From Chitinophagaceae bacterium (lineage in GTDB: Bacteria; Bacteroidota; Bacteroidia; Chitinophagales; Chitinophagaceae), in assembly GCA_025449935.1 (NCBI GenBank), contig JANWIJ010000023.1, forward strand, positions 1-64,000: DNA of 64,000 nucleotides, in the 5' to 3' direction. Positions 34,838 through 43,496 of this stretch are shown one piece after another. The translations under genes were made by a program, and so were the position numbers. The notes below the pieces were generated by a model, which searched no databases, was not told the origin of the DNA, and saw only the letters and a program-made list of their open reading frames with translations. Numbering within the stretch: the first letter of the stretch is position 1; the number at the start of each line of letters is the position of its first letter.

Positions 34838-35837
34838 CTTTTTTTTTCTTGTTATAATATGGAATTGCTGCAAAGCTAATTAAACCACCAATGAGAATCA
34901 CGGCCGTTTGCGCCAGCCACAATATCCACCCGAAGGCCAGCGCAATGCCTTCATTCAGCCCATACACCTGCATGGTTTTCTGAATAAGGTAAGCATAGGC
35001 GCCGATCCCGCCGGGGGAAGCAATCATGCCAATACTCCCCGCAGATAAAATAGTAAATGCTTCCCGGATACCATAGGTTTCCGTTTCCCGGAAAGCCATA
35101 AATCCAATATAGCCGCCTGAAACATATAGCGTCCATAGCAGGATCGTCAGGACGATAAACTGTTTGCGTTTTTTTAAATGACGAATGGCGCCGATTCCCT
35201 GTATGATGCTTTTCCATATCCTTTTTGATAAGGAGACCAGGTCATTAATGCTCTTTTTTTTGATCAGCATCCATACCCCGATCAAAATAATAATGACGGC
35301 CAGCAGGATGAGGGTGATAAGCAGGGAAGAGAGGGTACTGGTTTCTGTTTCTTCAGCAGGATCAAAAAAAGCGTGAGTTATTTTTGAATATAGCTCTGGC
35401 TGGATCAGCAGCGTAACGCCAAAAATAACAAGCAGGGTAACGGCATCGATCAGGCGTTCCAGTATGATGGTGCCGATGAGTTTGTCGGCCGGAATTTTTT
35501 CATACCGCGCCAGCACTGTGCACTTTACCACTTCGCCCAGCCCCGGTACGCCCTGGTTGACGAGATAACCAATCATGACCGCAAAAAACGAATTGGCTTT
35601 CGACGGGTAATATCCCAACGGTTCTATCAATAATCTCCACCGAAGCGCCCTTACAAAATGGCTCAAAAAAAGGATGACGAATACAGGGATGACCAGCCAA
35701 TGTCTTGCATTTTGAAAAGCGAGCCTTATTTGGGCTGTTTTTTCCCTATCGAGGTTTTTAAGAGAAAGCCAGGCGAAAAAAATGCCCAGCCCAAAGAAAA
35801 AACAATATTGGAGTATGGTACGAAGCCGTTTGTTCAT
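34824..35837 (-). CDS. Flippase-like integral membrane protein (LPG synthase TM region / UPF0104 type)
   Basis: 337 residues with about eight membrane helices. Conserved pieces of the family are HFVRALRWRLLIEPLGYYPS, NSFFAVMIGYLVNQGVPGLGEVVKCTVLARYEKIPADKLIGTIILERLIDAV and SPGGIGAYAYLIQKTMQVYGLNEGIALAF. The fold is the membrane part of lysylphosphatidylglycerol synthase; stand-alone members are thought to move lipids. Its end overlaps rfaE2 and its start lies 47 bases after panC, so panC, this gene and rfaE2 probably form one transcript. Confidence 0.85.
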   Translation of the reverse strand: MNKRLRTILQYCFFFGLGIFFAWLSLKNLDREKTAQIRLAFQNARHWLVIPVFVILFLSHFVRALRWRLLIEPLGYYPSKANSFFAVMIGYLVNQGVPGLGEVVKCTVLARYEKIPADKLIGTIILERLIDAVTLLVIFGVTLLIQPELYSKITHAFFDPAEETETSTLSSLLITLILLAVIIILIGVWMLIKKKSINDLVSLSKRIWKSIIQGIGAIRHLKKRKQFIVLTILLWTLYVSGGYIGFMAFRETETYGIREAFTILSAGSIGMIASPGGIGAYAYLIQKTMQVYGLNEGIALAFGWILWLAQTAVILIGGLISFAAIPYYNKKKKGEQV

Positions 35838-35884
35838 TCACACCGAAAATAAGGTGATGCCGGGGAACGGCAAAGAAGAATGAT

Positions 35885-36736
35885 TCAGGTAAGCAGCATA
35901 TTGTCAATGAGTCTTACCTCATGCAGGAATGCGGCAACAAGTGCTACCGCGGGTTGACGACCGTCCCATACCCGGATCAGCGACAGATCATCCGCATCAG
36001 CAATCGCAACGTAATCGGTTTTGAAACCTGCTTTTGTCAATCTTGATCGCGCTTCAACTAATAAGTGTTGCACGTCACCGGGTTTAAAATTTTGTTTGAT
36101 GCCGGAAAGGCAATTGAAAATTTCCGTTGCAATCTTTCTTTCGTTTTCGGTTAGCCGCATGTTACGGCTGCTCATGGCCAGCCCGTCTTCTTCCCGGAGG
36201 GTAGGGGAGATATTGACTTTTGTTCTTTCACTGTAAGCGGTCAGTTCCACCAGTTTTGTTATGACCATGCATTGCTGGTAATCTTTCTGCCCCAGGTATA
36301 AATTATCCGGTTGCACAATATCGAGCAGGCGGTGTACGACCCGGCAAACTCCCTGGAAATGTCCGGGCCGGAATTCCCCTTCAAAAACTTTTTCAAGAAT
36401 ACCAAGGTCATAATGAATTGTTTCGGCAAAACCGCCGGGATAGATTTCCCTGACGGAGGGGAGAAACAACACAGCACAACCTGCTTCTTCCAGCATGGCA
36501 ATATCCTTTTCCAGCGTAACCGGGTATTTTGCAAAATCGGCAGGGTCATTGAACTGGGCAGGATTGATAAAGATGCTGCTGACGCCGACCTGGTTTTGTT
36601 TCCGGGAGGATTCAATCAGGGATATATGTCCTGCATGAAGAGCTCCCATGGTTGGAACAAAGCCAATTTGGTTTCCGGTTTTTCGCTGAATGTCAAGCCA
36701 TTTATGCAGGTCACCTGCTTTTTTAAATAATATCAT
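35885..36736 (-). CDS. panC: Pantothenate synthetase (pantoate--beta-alanine ligase)
   Basis: 283 residues, normal length. The motifs are IGFVPTMGALHAGHISLI with the HxGH ATP site, SIFINPAQFNDPADFAKYP, FRPGHFQGVCRVVHRLLDIVQPDNLYLGQKDYQQ, and the KMSKS-like SPTLREEDGLAMSSRNMRL. It joins pantoate and beta-alanine to form pantothenate. Divergent from the glycogen synthase-like gene at 36843. Confidence 0.95.
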   Translation of the reverse strand: MILFKKAGDLHKWLDIQRKTGNQIGFVPTMGALHAGHISLIESSRKQNQVGVSSIFINPAQFNDPADFAKYPVTLEKDIAMLEEAGCAVLFLPSVREIYPGGFAETIHYDLGILEKVFEGEFRPGHFQGVCRVVHRLLDIVQPDNLYLGQKDYQQCMVITKLVELTAYSERTKVNISPTLREEDGLAMSSRNMRLTENERKIATEIFNCLSGIKQNFKPGDVQHLLVEARSRLTKAGFKTDYVAIADADDLSLIRVWDGRQPAVALVAAFLHEVRLIDNMLLT

Positions 36737-36793
36737 TTCAATAACCGGTTAGGGATGAACTTCGTTATGTACGCAAATCCGGCGTAAAATAGC

Positions 36794-36801
36794 TACCTTT
36801 G
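36794..36801 (+). promoter_or_regulatory. TAnnTTTG -7 element of the glycogen synthase-like gene
   Basis: TACCTTTG, 41 bases before the ATG at 36843, in the divergent gap shared with panC. No good -33 TTG at the right distance. Confidence 0.55.
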
Positions 36802-36842
36802 CCCCCTTTTACAAAAGGCTCATAAATTAAACGGGTTTGCCG

Positions 36843-37658
36843 ATGTCAGCAAAGAAAAGAATTTTATTTATTGCCAACGAAATGTCACCCTACCTGGAGC
36901 TGACAGAATTTTCTGAAATAGCGAACAAACTGGCGATCAAAGCCAATGATAATAATTTCGAGGTCCGGTGTATCATGCCCCGGTTTGGCAGCATCAACGA
37001 ACGCCGGCACCGGCTTCACGAAGTTGTCAGGCTTTCCGGTATCAATGTTTCGGTCGACAACGAAGACATGCCCCTCCAGATCAAGGTAGCTTCACTTCCA
37101 AGTGCACGGCTGCAGGTTTATTTTCTCGATAATGAAGACCTGTTCAGGCGGAAATCAGTTTTTCATGATGAGAATGAAAAATGGTTTGATGACAACGGGC
37201 TCCGTACGATCTTTTTTTGCAAAGGCGCCCTGGAGACCGTAAAAAAATTCGGCTGGCCTCCTGATATCATTCATTGCAGCGGCTGGATGACCGGGCTGAT
37301 CCCCGCTTATTTAAAAACAGTTTATAAAAAAGAACCGGTATTTGCACACAGCAAGATTGTTTATACCATCGGCCAGAATACATTCAAGGAAAAACTGGGA
37401 AGTGACTTTGCCAAAAAAGCACTGATCCACGCTTCCCTGAAAGATAAAGACCTCGAAGTATTTAAAGAAGCAACCAACACCGCCATGTTCCGCGGTGGTG
37501 CAACTTATGCCGACGCCATCACGTTTGGCGCTGAGAAAATTGAAAAGAAATTAGTGGAGGAATTTTCTAAGGTAAGAGGTAAGAAAACACTTCCCTATAA
37601 TGGGGAGGGAGATTTAACAGACTATTTACAACTCTATAGCGACCTTGCAAGCAAATAA
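36843..37658 (+). CDS. Half-size glycogen/starch synthase (GT5 N-terminal domain) protein
   Basis: 271 residues from the ATG at 36843 (a TTG two codons earlier is less likely). It matches only the N-terminal Rossmann half of GT5 glycogen synthases: ILFIANEMSPYLELTEFSEIANKL, FEVRCIMPRFGSINERRH, VYFLDNEDLFRRKSVF, RTIFFCKGALETVKKFGWPPDIIHCSGWMTGLIPAYLK. The GT5 KTGGL motif that binds ADP-glucose is replaced by LELTE, and the whole C-terminal GT-B domain is absent with no remnant downstream. The protein is therefore unlikely to be a normal glycogen synthase. The panC / this gene / DUF4270 order recurs in Bacteroidota, which argues for a conserved non-glycogen role. Confidence 0.85.
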   Translation: MSAKKRILFIANEMSPYLELTEFSEIANKLAIKANDNNFEVRCIMPRFGSINERRHRLHEVVRLSGINVSVDNEDMPLQIKVASLPSARLQVYFLDNEDLFRRKSVFHDENEKWFDDNGLRTIFFCKGALETVKKFGWPPDIIHCSGWMTGLIPAYLKTVYKKEPVFAHSKIVYTIGQNTFKEKLGSDFAKKALIHASLKDKDLEVFKEATNTAMFRGGATYADAITFGAEKIEKKLVEEFSKVRGKKTLPYNGEGDLTDYLQLYSDLASK

Positions 37659-37688
37659 AAATCACTAACCCGGTTATAAATTTACTTT

Positions 37689-39167
37689 GTGAAGAACAGA
37701 TATTTTGTTTTATCATTCATAACAATCATCACTTCGGTTGTTACGCTCATCTCATCCTGCAGAAAGATCAACGACGCAACAGAACTCGGCGGGGGCCTGA
37801 TCCCCCCGGTTGACAATATCAACACTTTTGATACTTCGATTGAAGTACAGGCTTTCAATGACACATTTGGACTCGCTACTGATTCACAATACCTGGGTAG
37901 AAATGAAGTGTATTACCTGGGAAGAATCAATAATGATCCGTTCTTCGGGAAAACAGACGCCCAGATGTTCCTGGAGCTGAAACCGCTTATTTATGGCGTT
38001 TACCCATTTGCAAGGAGGGACAGTGTCACGGTTGATTCCGTCGTGCTGGTATTAAGTTACCTGGAAACCTACGGGGATACTACCATCCCGCAGACGGTGA
38101 ACGTGTATGAACTTGACCAGTCCAACAACTTTACAAACGACTCCTTGTACCTGGTCAGGAAACCGAATTTTACCTTTAATACAGCTGCCCCGCTCAGCTT
38201 CCCGGTGAACCAGCAGTTTATACCCAAAAACCTGGATGATTCTGTAAAAGCTTTCCGGGATACTACAAACAGGCAATTGCGAATCCGGCTGGATACAAAT
38301 TTTGCCCGGAGATTATTAAACTACGATACCAATTTTGCCTATAAAAACGATTCAATATTTAATGCCCGGTTCAAGGGCTTTGCCATCCGTTCGGAAGGTC
38401 CGGGCAACGCCATTGTGGGATTCAACCTTGCAGATATTAATACCAAGCTGGCTATTTATTATAAAATACCCAAGCGGAATTCGGCTGCCATTGACAGCAG
38501 TACCGTCAATTATTTCTTTTTCTCCACGCTGTCGGCCGCGGCCAACTATGTAAAGAGAGATTATTCCGGAACACCTTTGGAAGCTTCTGTGGGCGGTTTG
38601 ATACAGGACCCCATTGTATACCTGCAAAATTCCCCGGGCACTTTTGCTACCCTTAAGATCCCGGCGCTGACCACGATCGGTAACCGGGTGATCCACCGGG
38701 CTGAACTGATCATGGAACAGGTTTACGACGTAAGTGACAAGATATTTCCACCCCCGGAATTCTTATATGTAGATGCATATGATCCCACCATTGTGTCGAA
38801 CAAGAAATTCAGGTCCATACCGTATGATATCATTCACGATAACTTTGGTTCACCGGGTAACCTGAATGCGTTTGGAATTGTTCCAAAGGTTACTACGGAT
38901 GGTTCAGGTAATATGATAAAAGTCTGGAAATTCAATATCTCCCGGTATGTGCAGCACGTGCTGACAGGAACGGTACCTTCCTATGACCTGCGGCTTTATG
39001 CGCCATTTACGGTGTCGAATAAATTTATTTTCCCCCGGCCCGATGCCAATGACTTCACCACCAATTTTAACCTGAACCCTACTATTGCAAAAGGGCGTGT
39101 CAGGATAGGCGGAGGTAATCACCCGACCCAGAAAATGCGGTTGAGACTGGTGTATTCCAAACTCTGA
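37689..39167 (+). CDS. DUF4270 lipoprotein
   Basis: 492 residues from a GTG start. Lipobox LISSC (Cys24) after a short signal. The body has the DUF4270 layout: early GGGLIPPVDNINTFDT, GRINNDPFFGKTDAQMFLELKP, repeated SVVLVLSYLETYGD-type strands, and a C-terminal KMRLRLVYSKL strand. Likely all-beta, anchored in the outer membrane. Function unknown; its link with the GT5-like protein is conserved. It starts 30 bases after that gene and is followed by a strong hairpin. Confidence 0.9.
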   Translation: MKNRYFVLSFITIITSVVTLISSCRKINDATELGGGLIPPVDNINTFDTSIEVQAFNDTFGLATDSQYLGRNEVYYLGRINNDPFFGKTDAQMFLELKPLIYGVYPFARRDSVTVDSVVLVLSYLETYGDTTIPQTVNVYELDQSNNFTNDSLYLVRKPNFTFNTAAPLSFPVNQQFIPKNLDDSVKAFRDTTNRQLRIRLDTNFARRLLNYDTNFAYKNDSIFNARFKGFAIRSEGPGNAIVGFNLADINTKLAIYYKIPKRNSAAIDSSTVNYFFFSTLSAAANYVKRDYSGTPLEASVGGLIQDPIVYLQNSPGTFATLKIPALTTIGNRVIHRAELIMEQVYDVSDKIFPPPEFLYVDAYDPTIVSNKKFRSIPYDIIHDNFGSPGNLNAFGIVPKVTTDGSGNMIKVWKFNISRYVQHVLTGTVPSYDLRLYAPFTVSNKFIFPRPDANDFTTNFNLNPTIAKGRVRIGGGNHPTQKMRLRLVYSKL

Positions 39168-39193
39168 TAATCGATGTTATTAAGATATGTTTA

Positions 39194-39225
39194 AAAGTCC
39201 CGGCTGATAATAAAGCCGGGACTTT
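39194..39225 (+). terminator. Terminator after the DUF4270 gene
   Basis: Perfect 12-bp stem AAAGTCCCGGCT / AGCCGGGACTTT with an 8-nt loop. Only TTTG follows; the TTTG also serves as the -33 box of metK. Confidence 0.8.
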
Positions 39226-39254
39226 GTTCATTCATAGCCACACCCTTATCTTTG
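39223..39254 (+). promoter_or_regulatory. Promoter of metK
   Basis: TTTG (39223-39226), 20 bases, TATCTTTG (39247-39250 and 39251-39254). Near-perfect Bacteroidota promoter 19 bases before the ATG. Confidence 0.8.
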
Positions 39255-39273
39255 CGCTTCAAAATTTTAATAC

Positions 39274-40530
39274 ATGCCGTATTTATTTACATCAGAGTCT
39301 GTTAGTGAAGGACATCCAGATAAAGTAGCTGACCAGATATCTGATGCCCTTATTGATAATTTCCTGGCATTTGATCCCCAATCCAAAGTGGCCTGCGAAA
39401 CGTTGGTTACCACCGGGCAGGTTGTACTGGCTGGTGAAGTAAAATCGAAAGCCTACCTGGACGTCCAGGAAATCGCCCGTGGCGTTATCCGTAAAATCGG
39501 TTATACTAAAAGTGAATATATGTTTGAAGCCAGTTCATGTGGCGTCTTATCTGCCATTCATGAACAGTCCTCAGACATTAACCAGGGCGTTGACCGTAAG
39601 AAAAAGGAAGAGCAGGGTGCCGGCGACCAGGGAATGATGTTTGGTTATGCCACCAATGAGACGGAACATTACATGCCATTGGCCCTGGACCTGGCGCACA
39701 ACTTACTGATCGAACTGGCTGCAATCCGCCGCGAAAAGAATTCAAAAATGCCTTACCTGCGCCCGGATGCCAAAAGCCAGGTAACCCTCGAATATAATGA
39801 CAGGAATCAACCCGTAAGGATTGACGCGATCGTTATCTCCACACAGCATGATGATTTTGACCAGGAGGCGAAAATGCTGGCGAAGATCAAAAGCGATGTT
39901 ATCAGCATCCTGATCCCGCGGACAAAATCCAAGTATAAGAAGTATGCAAAATTGTTTAATGATGATATCAAATACCATATCAACCCAACTGGTAAGTTTG
40001 TAATCGGGGGGCCGCATGGCGATACCGGTTTAACAGGCCGTAAGATCATCGTGGATACGTATGGTGGTAAAGGGGCCCATGGCGGCGGTGCTTTCAGCGG
40101 CAAGGATCCTTCCAAGGTTGACCGCAGTGCAGCTTATGCCACAAGGCATATTGCAAAAAACCTGGTGGCAGCGGGTGTGGCTGACGAGGTGCTGGTGCAG
40201 GTATCTTACGCGATTGGCGTGGCCCAGCCAACCAGTATCAATGTAAAAACATTTGGCACGGCAAAAGTAAAATTGACTGACGGACAGATCGGAAGGATCG
40301 TAGAAGGGATTTTTGACATGCGTCCTTATTTTATTGAACAGCGCCTGAAACTCCGCAGCCCGATTTACAGCGAAACAGCCGCTTATGGTCATATGGGGCG
40401 TAAGTCAGAGATCGTTGAGAAAACCTTTACATCTCCCGACGGCAAGACCGTGACCAAAAAAGTGGAGTTATTTACATGGGAGAAACTGGACTATGTTTCC
40501 AAAGTGAAAAAAGCTTTCAGCATAAAATAA
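39274..40530 (+). CDS. metK: S-adenosylmethionine synthetase
   Basis: 418 residues. The motifs are [22 protein letters not shown], the hexapeptide GAGDQG in [41 protein letters not shown] and [19 protein letters not shown]. It makes S-adenosylmethionine from ATP and methionine. It has its own promoter and is followed by two hairpins. Confidence 0.97.
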   Translation: MPYLFTSESVSEGHPDKVADQISDALIDNFLAFDPQSKVACETLVTTGQVVLAGEVKSKAYLDVQEIARGVIRKIGYTKSEYMFEASSCGVLSAIHEQSSDINQGVDRKKKEEQGAGDQGMMFGYATNETEHYMPLALDLAHNLLIELAAIRREKNSKMPYLRPDAKSQVTLEYNDRNQPVRIDAIVISTQHDDFDQEAKMLAKIKSDVISILIPRTKSKYKKYAKLFNDDIKYHINPTGKFVIGGPHGDTGLTGRKIIVDTYGGKGAHGGGAFSGKDPSKVDRSAAYATRHIAKNLVAAGVADEVLVQVSYAIGVAQPTSINVKTFGTAKVKLTDGQIGRIVEGIFDMRPYFIEQRLKLRSPIYSETAAYGHMGRKSEIVEKTFTSPDGKTVTKKVELFTWEKLDYVSKVKKAFSIK

Positions 40531-40543
40531 ATTTTCTGAATCG

Positions 40544-40566
40544 TTCCGCCGCTGGCGGAAATTTTT
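40544..40566 (+). terminator. First terminator hairpin after metK
   Basis: Perfect palindrome TTCCGCC-GCT-GGCGGAA followed by ATTTTT. The same kind of GC palindrome may be a dispersed short repeat. Confidence 0.75.
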
Positions 40567-40569
40567 AAG

Positions 40570-40602
40570 ACCCTGCCAGTTGAAAAAGCTTGCAGGGTTT
40601 TT
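40570..40602 (+). terminator. Second terminator hairpin after metK
   Basis: 7-bp stem ACCCTGC / GCAGGGT with a 15-nt loop, followed by TTTT. Confidence 0.75.
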
Positions 40603-40623
40603 AGTTTATAATACATTTGATAA

Positions 40624-41388
40624 GTGAAAAATTTCAGGCAGCAACATCGTCCCAAAAAAAGTTCGCTGGTTATCGGCCGCGCGGCGGTGATCGGAGCCCT
40701 GGCGGCAGGCCCCCAACTCGACAGGATCTACCTTGATACAAAAGCGCAGGGGCAGGATATTAATGAAATCAAAGGCCTGGCTTCGCAAAAGGGCGTGCCG
40801 GTCAATTATGTACCGGTGGCCAAACTAAATGCCTTTAATATTACGGATCATGAGGGCTGTGTTGCACAGATAGCGAAAGTGCAATACCACGACCTCCAGG
40901 ATATCATTTCTTTTGTTACAGAAAAAGGTGAGACTCCATTGTTCCTGGTACTGGATGGCATCACAGATATCCGGAATATCGGGGGCATTGCCCGGACCGC
41001 TTATTGCACCGGGGTGCATGCGATCATTATTCCCGATAAAGGGGTTGGCGCATTGCAGGAAGATGCCATTCTTACTTCTGCGGGGGCGCTGGAAATGATA
41101 CCCGTTTGCAGGGTTAACAGTTTAATGAAAGCAGTGGATGAACTTCACCTGAACGGGATTAAAGTGTATGCCAGCGATATGAAAAGTGATAAGCACATTG
41201 CGGATGTGGATTTTAAAGATCCCTGCGCGATTGTTATGGGCAGCGAAGAAAAAGGAATTTATCCCGCGTTGATGAAAATATGTGATGATAGAATAAAAAT
41301 CCCCATGGCGGGCGATTTTGAGTCGCTCAATGTTTCTGTAGCCACGGGGATCATCTTGTATGAAGCCATGAAACAACGAATGTCATGA
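40624..41388 (+). CDS. rlmB: 23S rRNA (guanosine-2'-O-)-methyltransferase RlmB
   Basis: 254 residues from a GTG start. A short substrate-binding domain (SSLVIGRAAVIGALAAGPQLDRIYLD) is followed by the SPOUT trefoil-knot domain with motifs DGITDIRNIGGIARTAYCTG, IVMGSEEKGIYPALMKICDDRIKIPM and SLNVSVATGIILYEAMKQR. The family methylates G2251 of 23S rRNA. Its stop overlaps the start of the HMG-CoA lyase gene by 4 bases. Confidence 0.92.
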   Translation: MKNFRQQHRPKKSSLVIGRAAVIGALAAGPQLDRIYLDTKAQGQDINEIKGLASQKGVPVNYVPVAKLNAFNITDHEGCVAQIAKVQYHDLQDIISFVTEKGETPLFLVLDGITDIRNIGGIARTAYCTGVHAIIIPDKGVGALQEDAILTSAGALEMIPVCRVNSLMKAVDELHLNGIKVYASDMKSDKHIADVDFKDPCAIVMGSEEKGIYPALMKICDDRIKIPMAGDFESLNVSVATGIILYEAMKQRMS

Positions 41389-42248
41389 CCAGCGATGCGA
41401 AAATAAAACTGATTGAATGCCCCCGTGATGCCATGCAGGGCTGGAAGACGTTTATTCCTGCGGAGCGTAAAATTGAATATATCAATTCCCTGCTGCGGGT
41501 GGGATTTGACACGATTGATTTTGGCAGTTTTGTTTCGCCCAGGGCCATTCCACAGATGGCAGACACGGCGCTGGTATTAAAAAACCTGGACACGGCGAAC
41601 AGTAAATCGAAGCTGCTTGCCATCATTGCCAATACCCGTGGAGCAGAAGAAGCCGCTGTTTATGACGAAATTACTTACCTGGGTTTCCCGTTCTCCGTTT
41701 CTGAAACATTCCAGCAGCGCAATACTAATTCTTCCGTAGAGCAGTCCCTTTTGAGGGTTGAAGAGATCCAGAACCTTTGTGTGAAAACAGGTAAAGAGCT
41801 GGTCATTTATATATCGATGGGATTTGGCAATCCCTATGGTGACCTGTACGATGAAGAAATTGTTTTTGAATGGGTAAACAGGCTGGTGGCCATGGATATC
41901 GGAATTATTTCGCTTGCTGATACGGTGGGAATCGCCACCGCCGACCAGGTATATGATATGACCAGCTACCTCGTTGAATCCTTGCCGGGAACCGAGATCG
42001 GGGTTCATCTTCATTCCACCCCGCAGAACTGGGAGGAAAAGCTGGAAGCCGCGATAAAAGCCGGCTGTAAAAGATTTGATGGTGCATTAAAAGGAATCGG
42101 CGGGTGCCCCATGGCGGATGATGAACTGGTGGGGAACATGAACAGTGAACTAATGATCGCTTATTTTGAAGAACAGGGCTTATTGAATATCCTCCATAAA
42201 GAGGCGCTGGCGGAAAGCCTGCGGATAGCCGGTGAAATTTTTGTATAA
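41385..42248 (+). CDS. Hydroxymethylglutaryl-CoA lyase
   Basis: 287 residues. DRE-TIM metallolyase motifs: IKLIECPRDAMQGWKTFIPAERKIEYI (catalytic Arg in the CPRD block), IDFGSFVSPRAIPQMADT, LADTVGIATADQVY, GVHLHSTPQNWEEK (metal-binding HxH) and the flexible GIGGCPMADDELVGNM loop with the catalytic Cys. It splits HMG-CoA into acetyl-CoA and acetoacetate in leucine breakdown. Coupled by a 4-base overlap to rlmB, a pairing with no obvious functional logic. Confidence 0.92.
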   Translation: MTSDAKIKLIECPRDAMQGWKTFIPAERKIEYINSLLRVGFDTIDFGSFVSPRAIPQMADTALVLKNLDTANSKSKLLAIIANTRGAEEAAVYDEITYLGFPFSVSETFQQRNTNSSVEQSLLRVEEIQNLCVKTGKELVIYISMGFGNPYGDLYDEEIVFEWVNRLVAMDIGIISLADTVGIATADQVYDMTSYLVESLPGTEIGVHLHSTPQNWEEKLEAAIKAGCKRFDGALKGIGGCPMADDELVGNMNSELMIAYFEEQGLLNILHKEALAESLRIAGEIFV

Positions 42249-42254
42249 ACTGCC

Positions 42255-43256
42255 ATGGACCTGCTCCTGAATATTGAATTGAAGAAGCTCCCCGAACCAA
42301 TGGGTTACCGGAACAAAATCCTGTTAATGGGTTCCTGTTTTACCGAACATATAGGTGGTGCACTGGAAGAACTCAAGTTTTCTGTTCTGCAAAACCCGAA
42401 TGGAATATTGTTTGGGCCCGATAGTGTGTGCCGGAGCCTGTTGTCTTATTGTGATAATAAACAATATAAGAAGTCAGATCTTTTTCAACTCCAGGAAGTA
42501 TGGCATAGCTGGCAACATCATTCCAGGTTTTCCAACCTTGAACCCGCAGAAGCAATCCGCAACATCAATGAATCCACGCAAACCGCCCATGATTTTTTGA
42601 AACAGGCCGACTGGGTTATCATTACGCTGGGATCTGCTTTTACGTACAGGTTGACCAGCCAGGCTACAACCGCTGCGGAATCAGTGGGTAATGGTGTTGC
42701 AAATTGTCACCGGGCGCCGGCTAATTGGTTTACAAAGGAAATGTTGCCGGCAGCGGTAATAATCACGATGCTTGAAGAGTGTTTGCAGCATTTGAAAAAA
42801 TTTAATCCGGCTCTCCGGTTCCTCTTTACTGTTAGCCCGGTACGTCATGCCCGGGATGGAGTAGTGGAAAACAACCGGAGTAAAGCCAGGTTGATTGAGG
42901 CTGTCCACCACATCGTTGATAAAATGGAGGAGTGTTTTTATTTTCCTGCCTATGAACTGGTGATCGATGTACTGCGGGACTATCGTTTTTATGATATAGA
43001 CCTGGTACACCCGAATTATGCCGCCACGCAATTTGTATTTGAAAAATTTTCGGAGACCTGCCTGGAAGAAGAAAGCCGGCAATTGATGGAGGAAGTAAAA
43101 AAAATTGTCATTGCCCGGAAGCACCGCGCCTTTCAGCCCGAAACAAAAGCCCACCAGCAGTTTCTTATTTCGCAATTCGCGAAAGCAAAGGAGCTGGTGC
43201 AAAAATACCCATTCCTTGATTTAAAGAAAGAGCTGGTTTATTTTTCTCAAACCTGA
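42255..43256 (+). CDS. GSCFA family protein
   Basis: 333 residues. The family name motif is present as LLMGSCFTEHIGGALEELKF, followed by NPNGILFGPDSVCRSL, VWHSWQHHSRFSN, ADWVIITLGSAFTYR, CHRAPANWFTKEML and FTVSPVRHARDGVVENNRSKARLIEAVH. The GSCF Ser and later Asp/His suggest an SGNH-like esterase fold. Substrate unknown. It starts 6 bases after HMG-CoA lyase. Confidence 0.92.
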   Translation: MDLLLNIELKKLPEPMGYRNKILLMGSCFTEHIGGALEELKFSVLQNPNGILFGPDSVCRSLLSYCDNKQYKKSDLFQLQEVWHSWQHHSRFSNLEPAEAIRNINESTQTAHDFLKQADWVIITLGSAFTYRLTSQATTAAESVGNGVANCHRAPANWFTKEMLPAAVIITMLEECLQHLKKFNPALRFLFTVSPVRHARDGVVENNRSKARLIEAVHHIVDKMEECFYFPAYELVIDVLRDYRFYDIDLVHPNYAATQFVFEKFSETCLEEESRQLMEEVKKIVIARKHRAFQPETKAHQQFLISQFAKAKELVQKYPFLDLKKELVYFSQT

Positions 43257-43259
43257 TAT

Positions 43260-43496
43260 ATGTGGTTAGTGAATATTGTTTTTTGGTTACAGGCATTTTT
43301 AAGCCCCGTTATTGTATGCGGGTTGATTGGTTTTATTATTACCTCAGGCATTTCTGTTCCATCATTAATTATTGGCGTGGTTGCCGGTGTTATTACAGCT
43401 GAGTATATCAGGAGAAAAATCGGGTTGGACAGTTTTTTTGGAAGAATATATGGACCCAATAAGATGGACGAAAAATGGAAGAAGAAAAAAGATTAG
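43260..43496 (+). CDS. Small membrane protein, unknown function
   Basis: 78 residues with two membrane helices (about 4-26 and 33-52) and a Lys-rich cytoplasmic tail ending MDEKWKKKKD. No recognised family. It begins 3 bases after the GSCFA gene and overlaps the end of galM by 4 bases (convergent), as expected for a real small gene in a tight operon. Confidence 0.6.
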   Translation: MWLVNIVFWLQAFLSPVIVCGLIGFIITSGISVPSLIIGVVAGVITAEYIRRKIGLDSFFGRIYGPNKMDEKWKKKKD

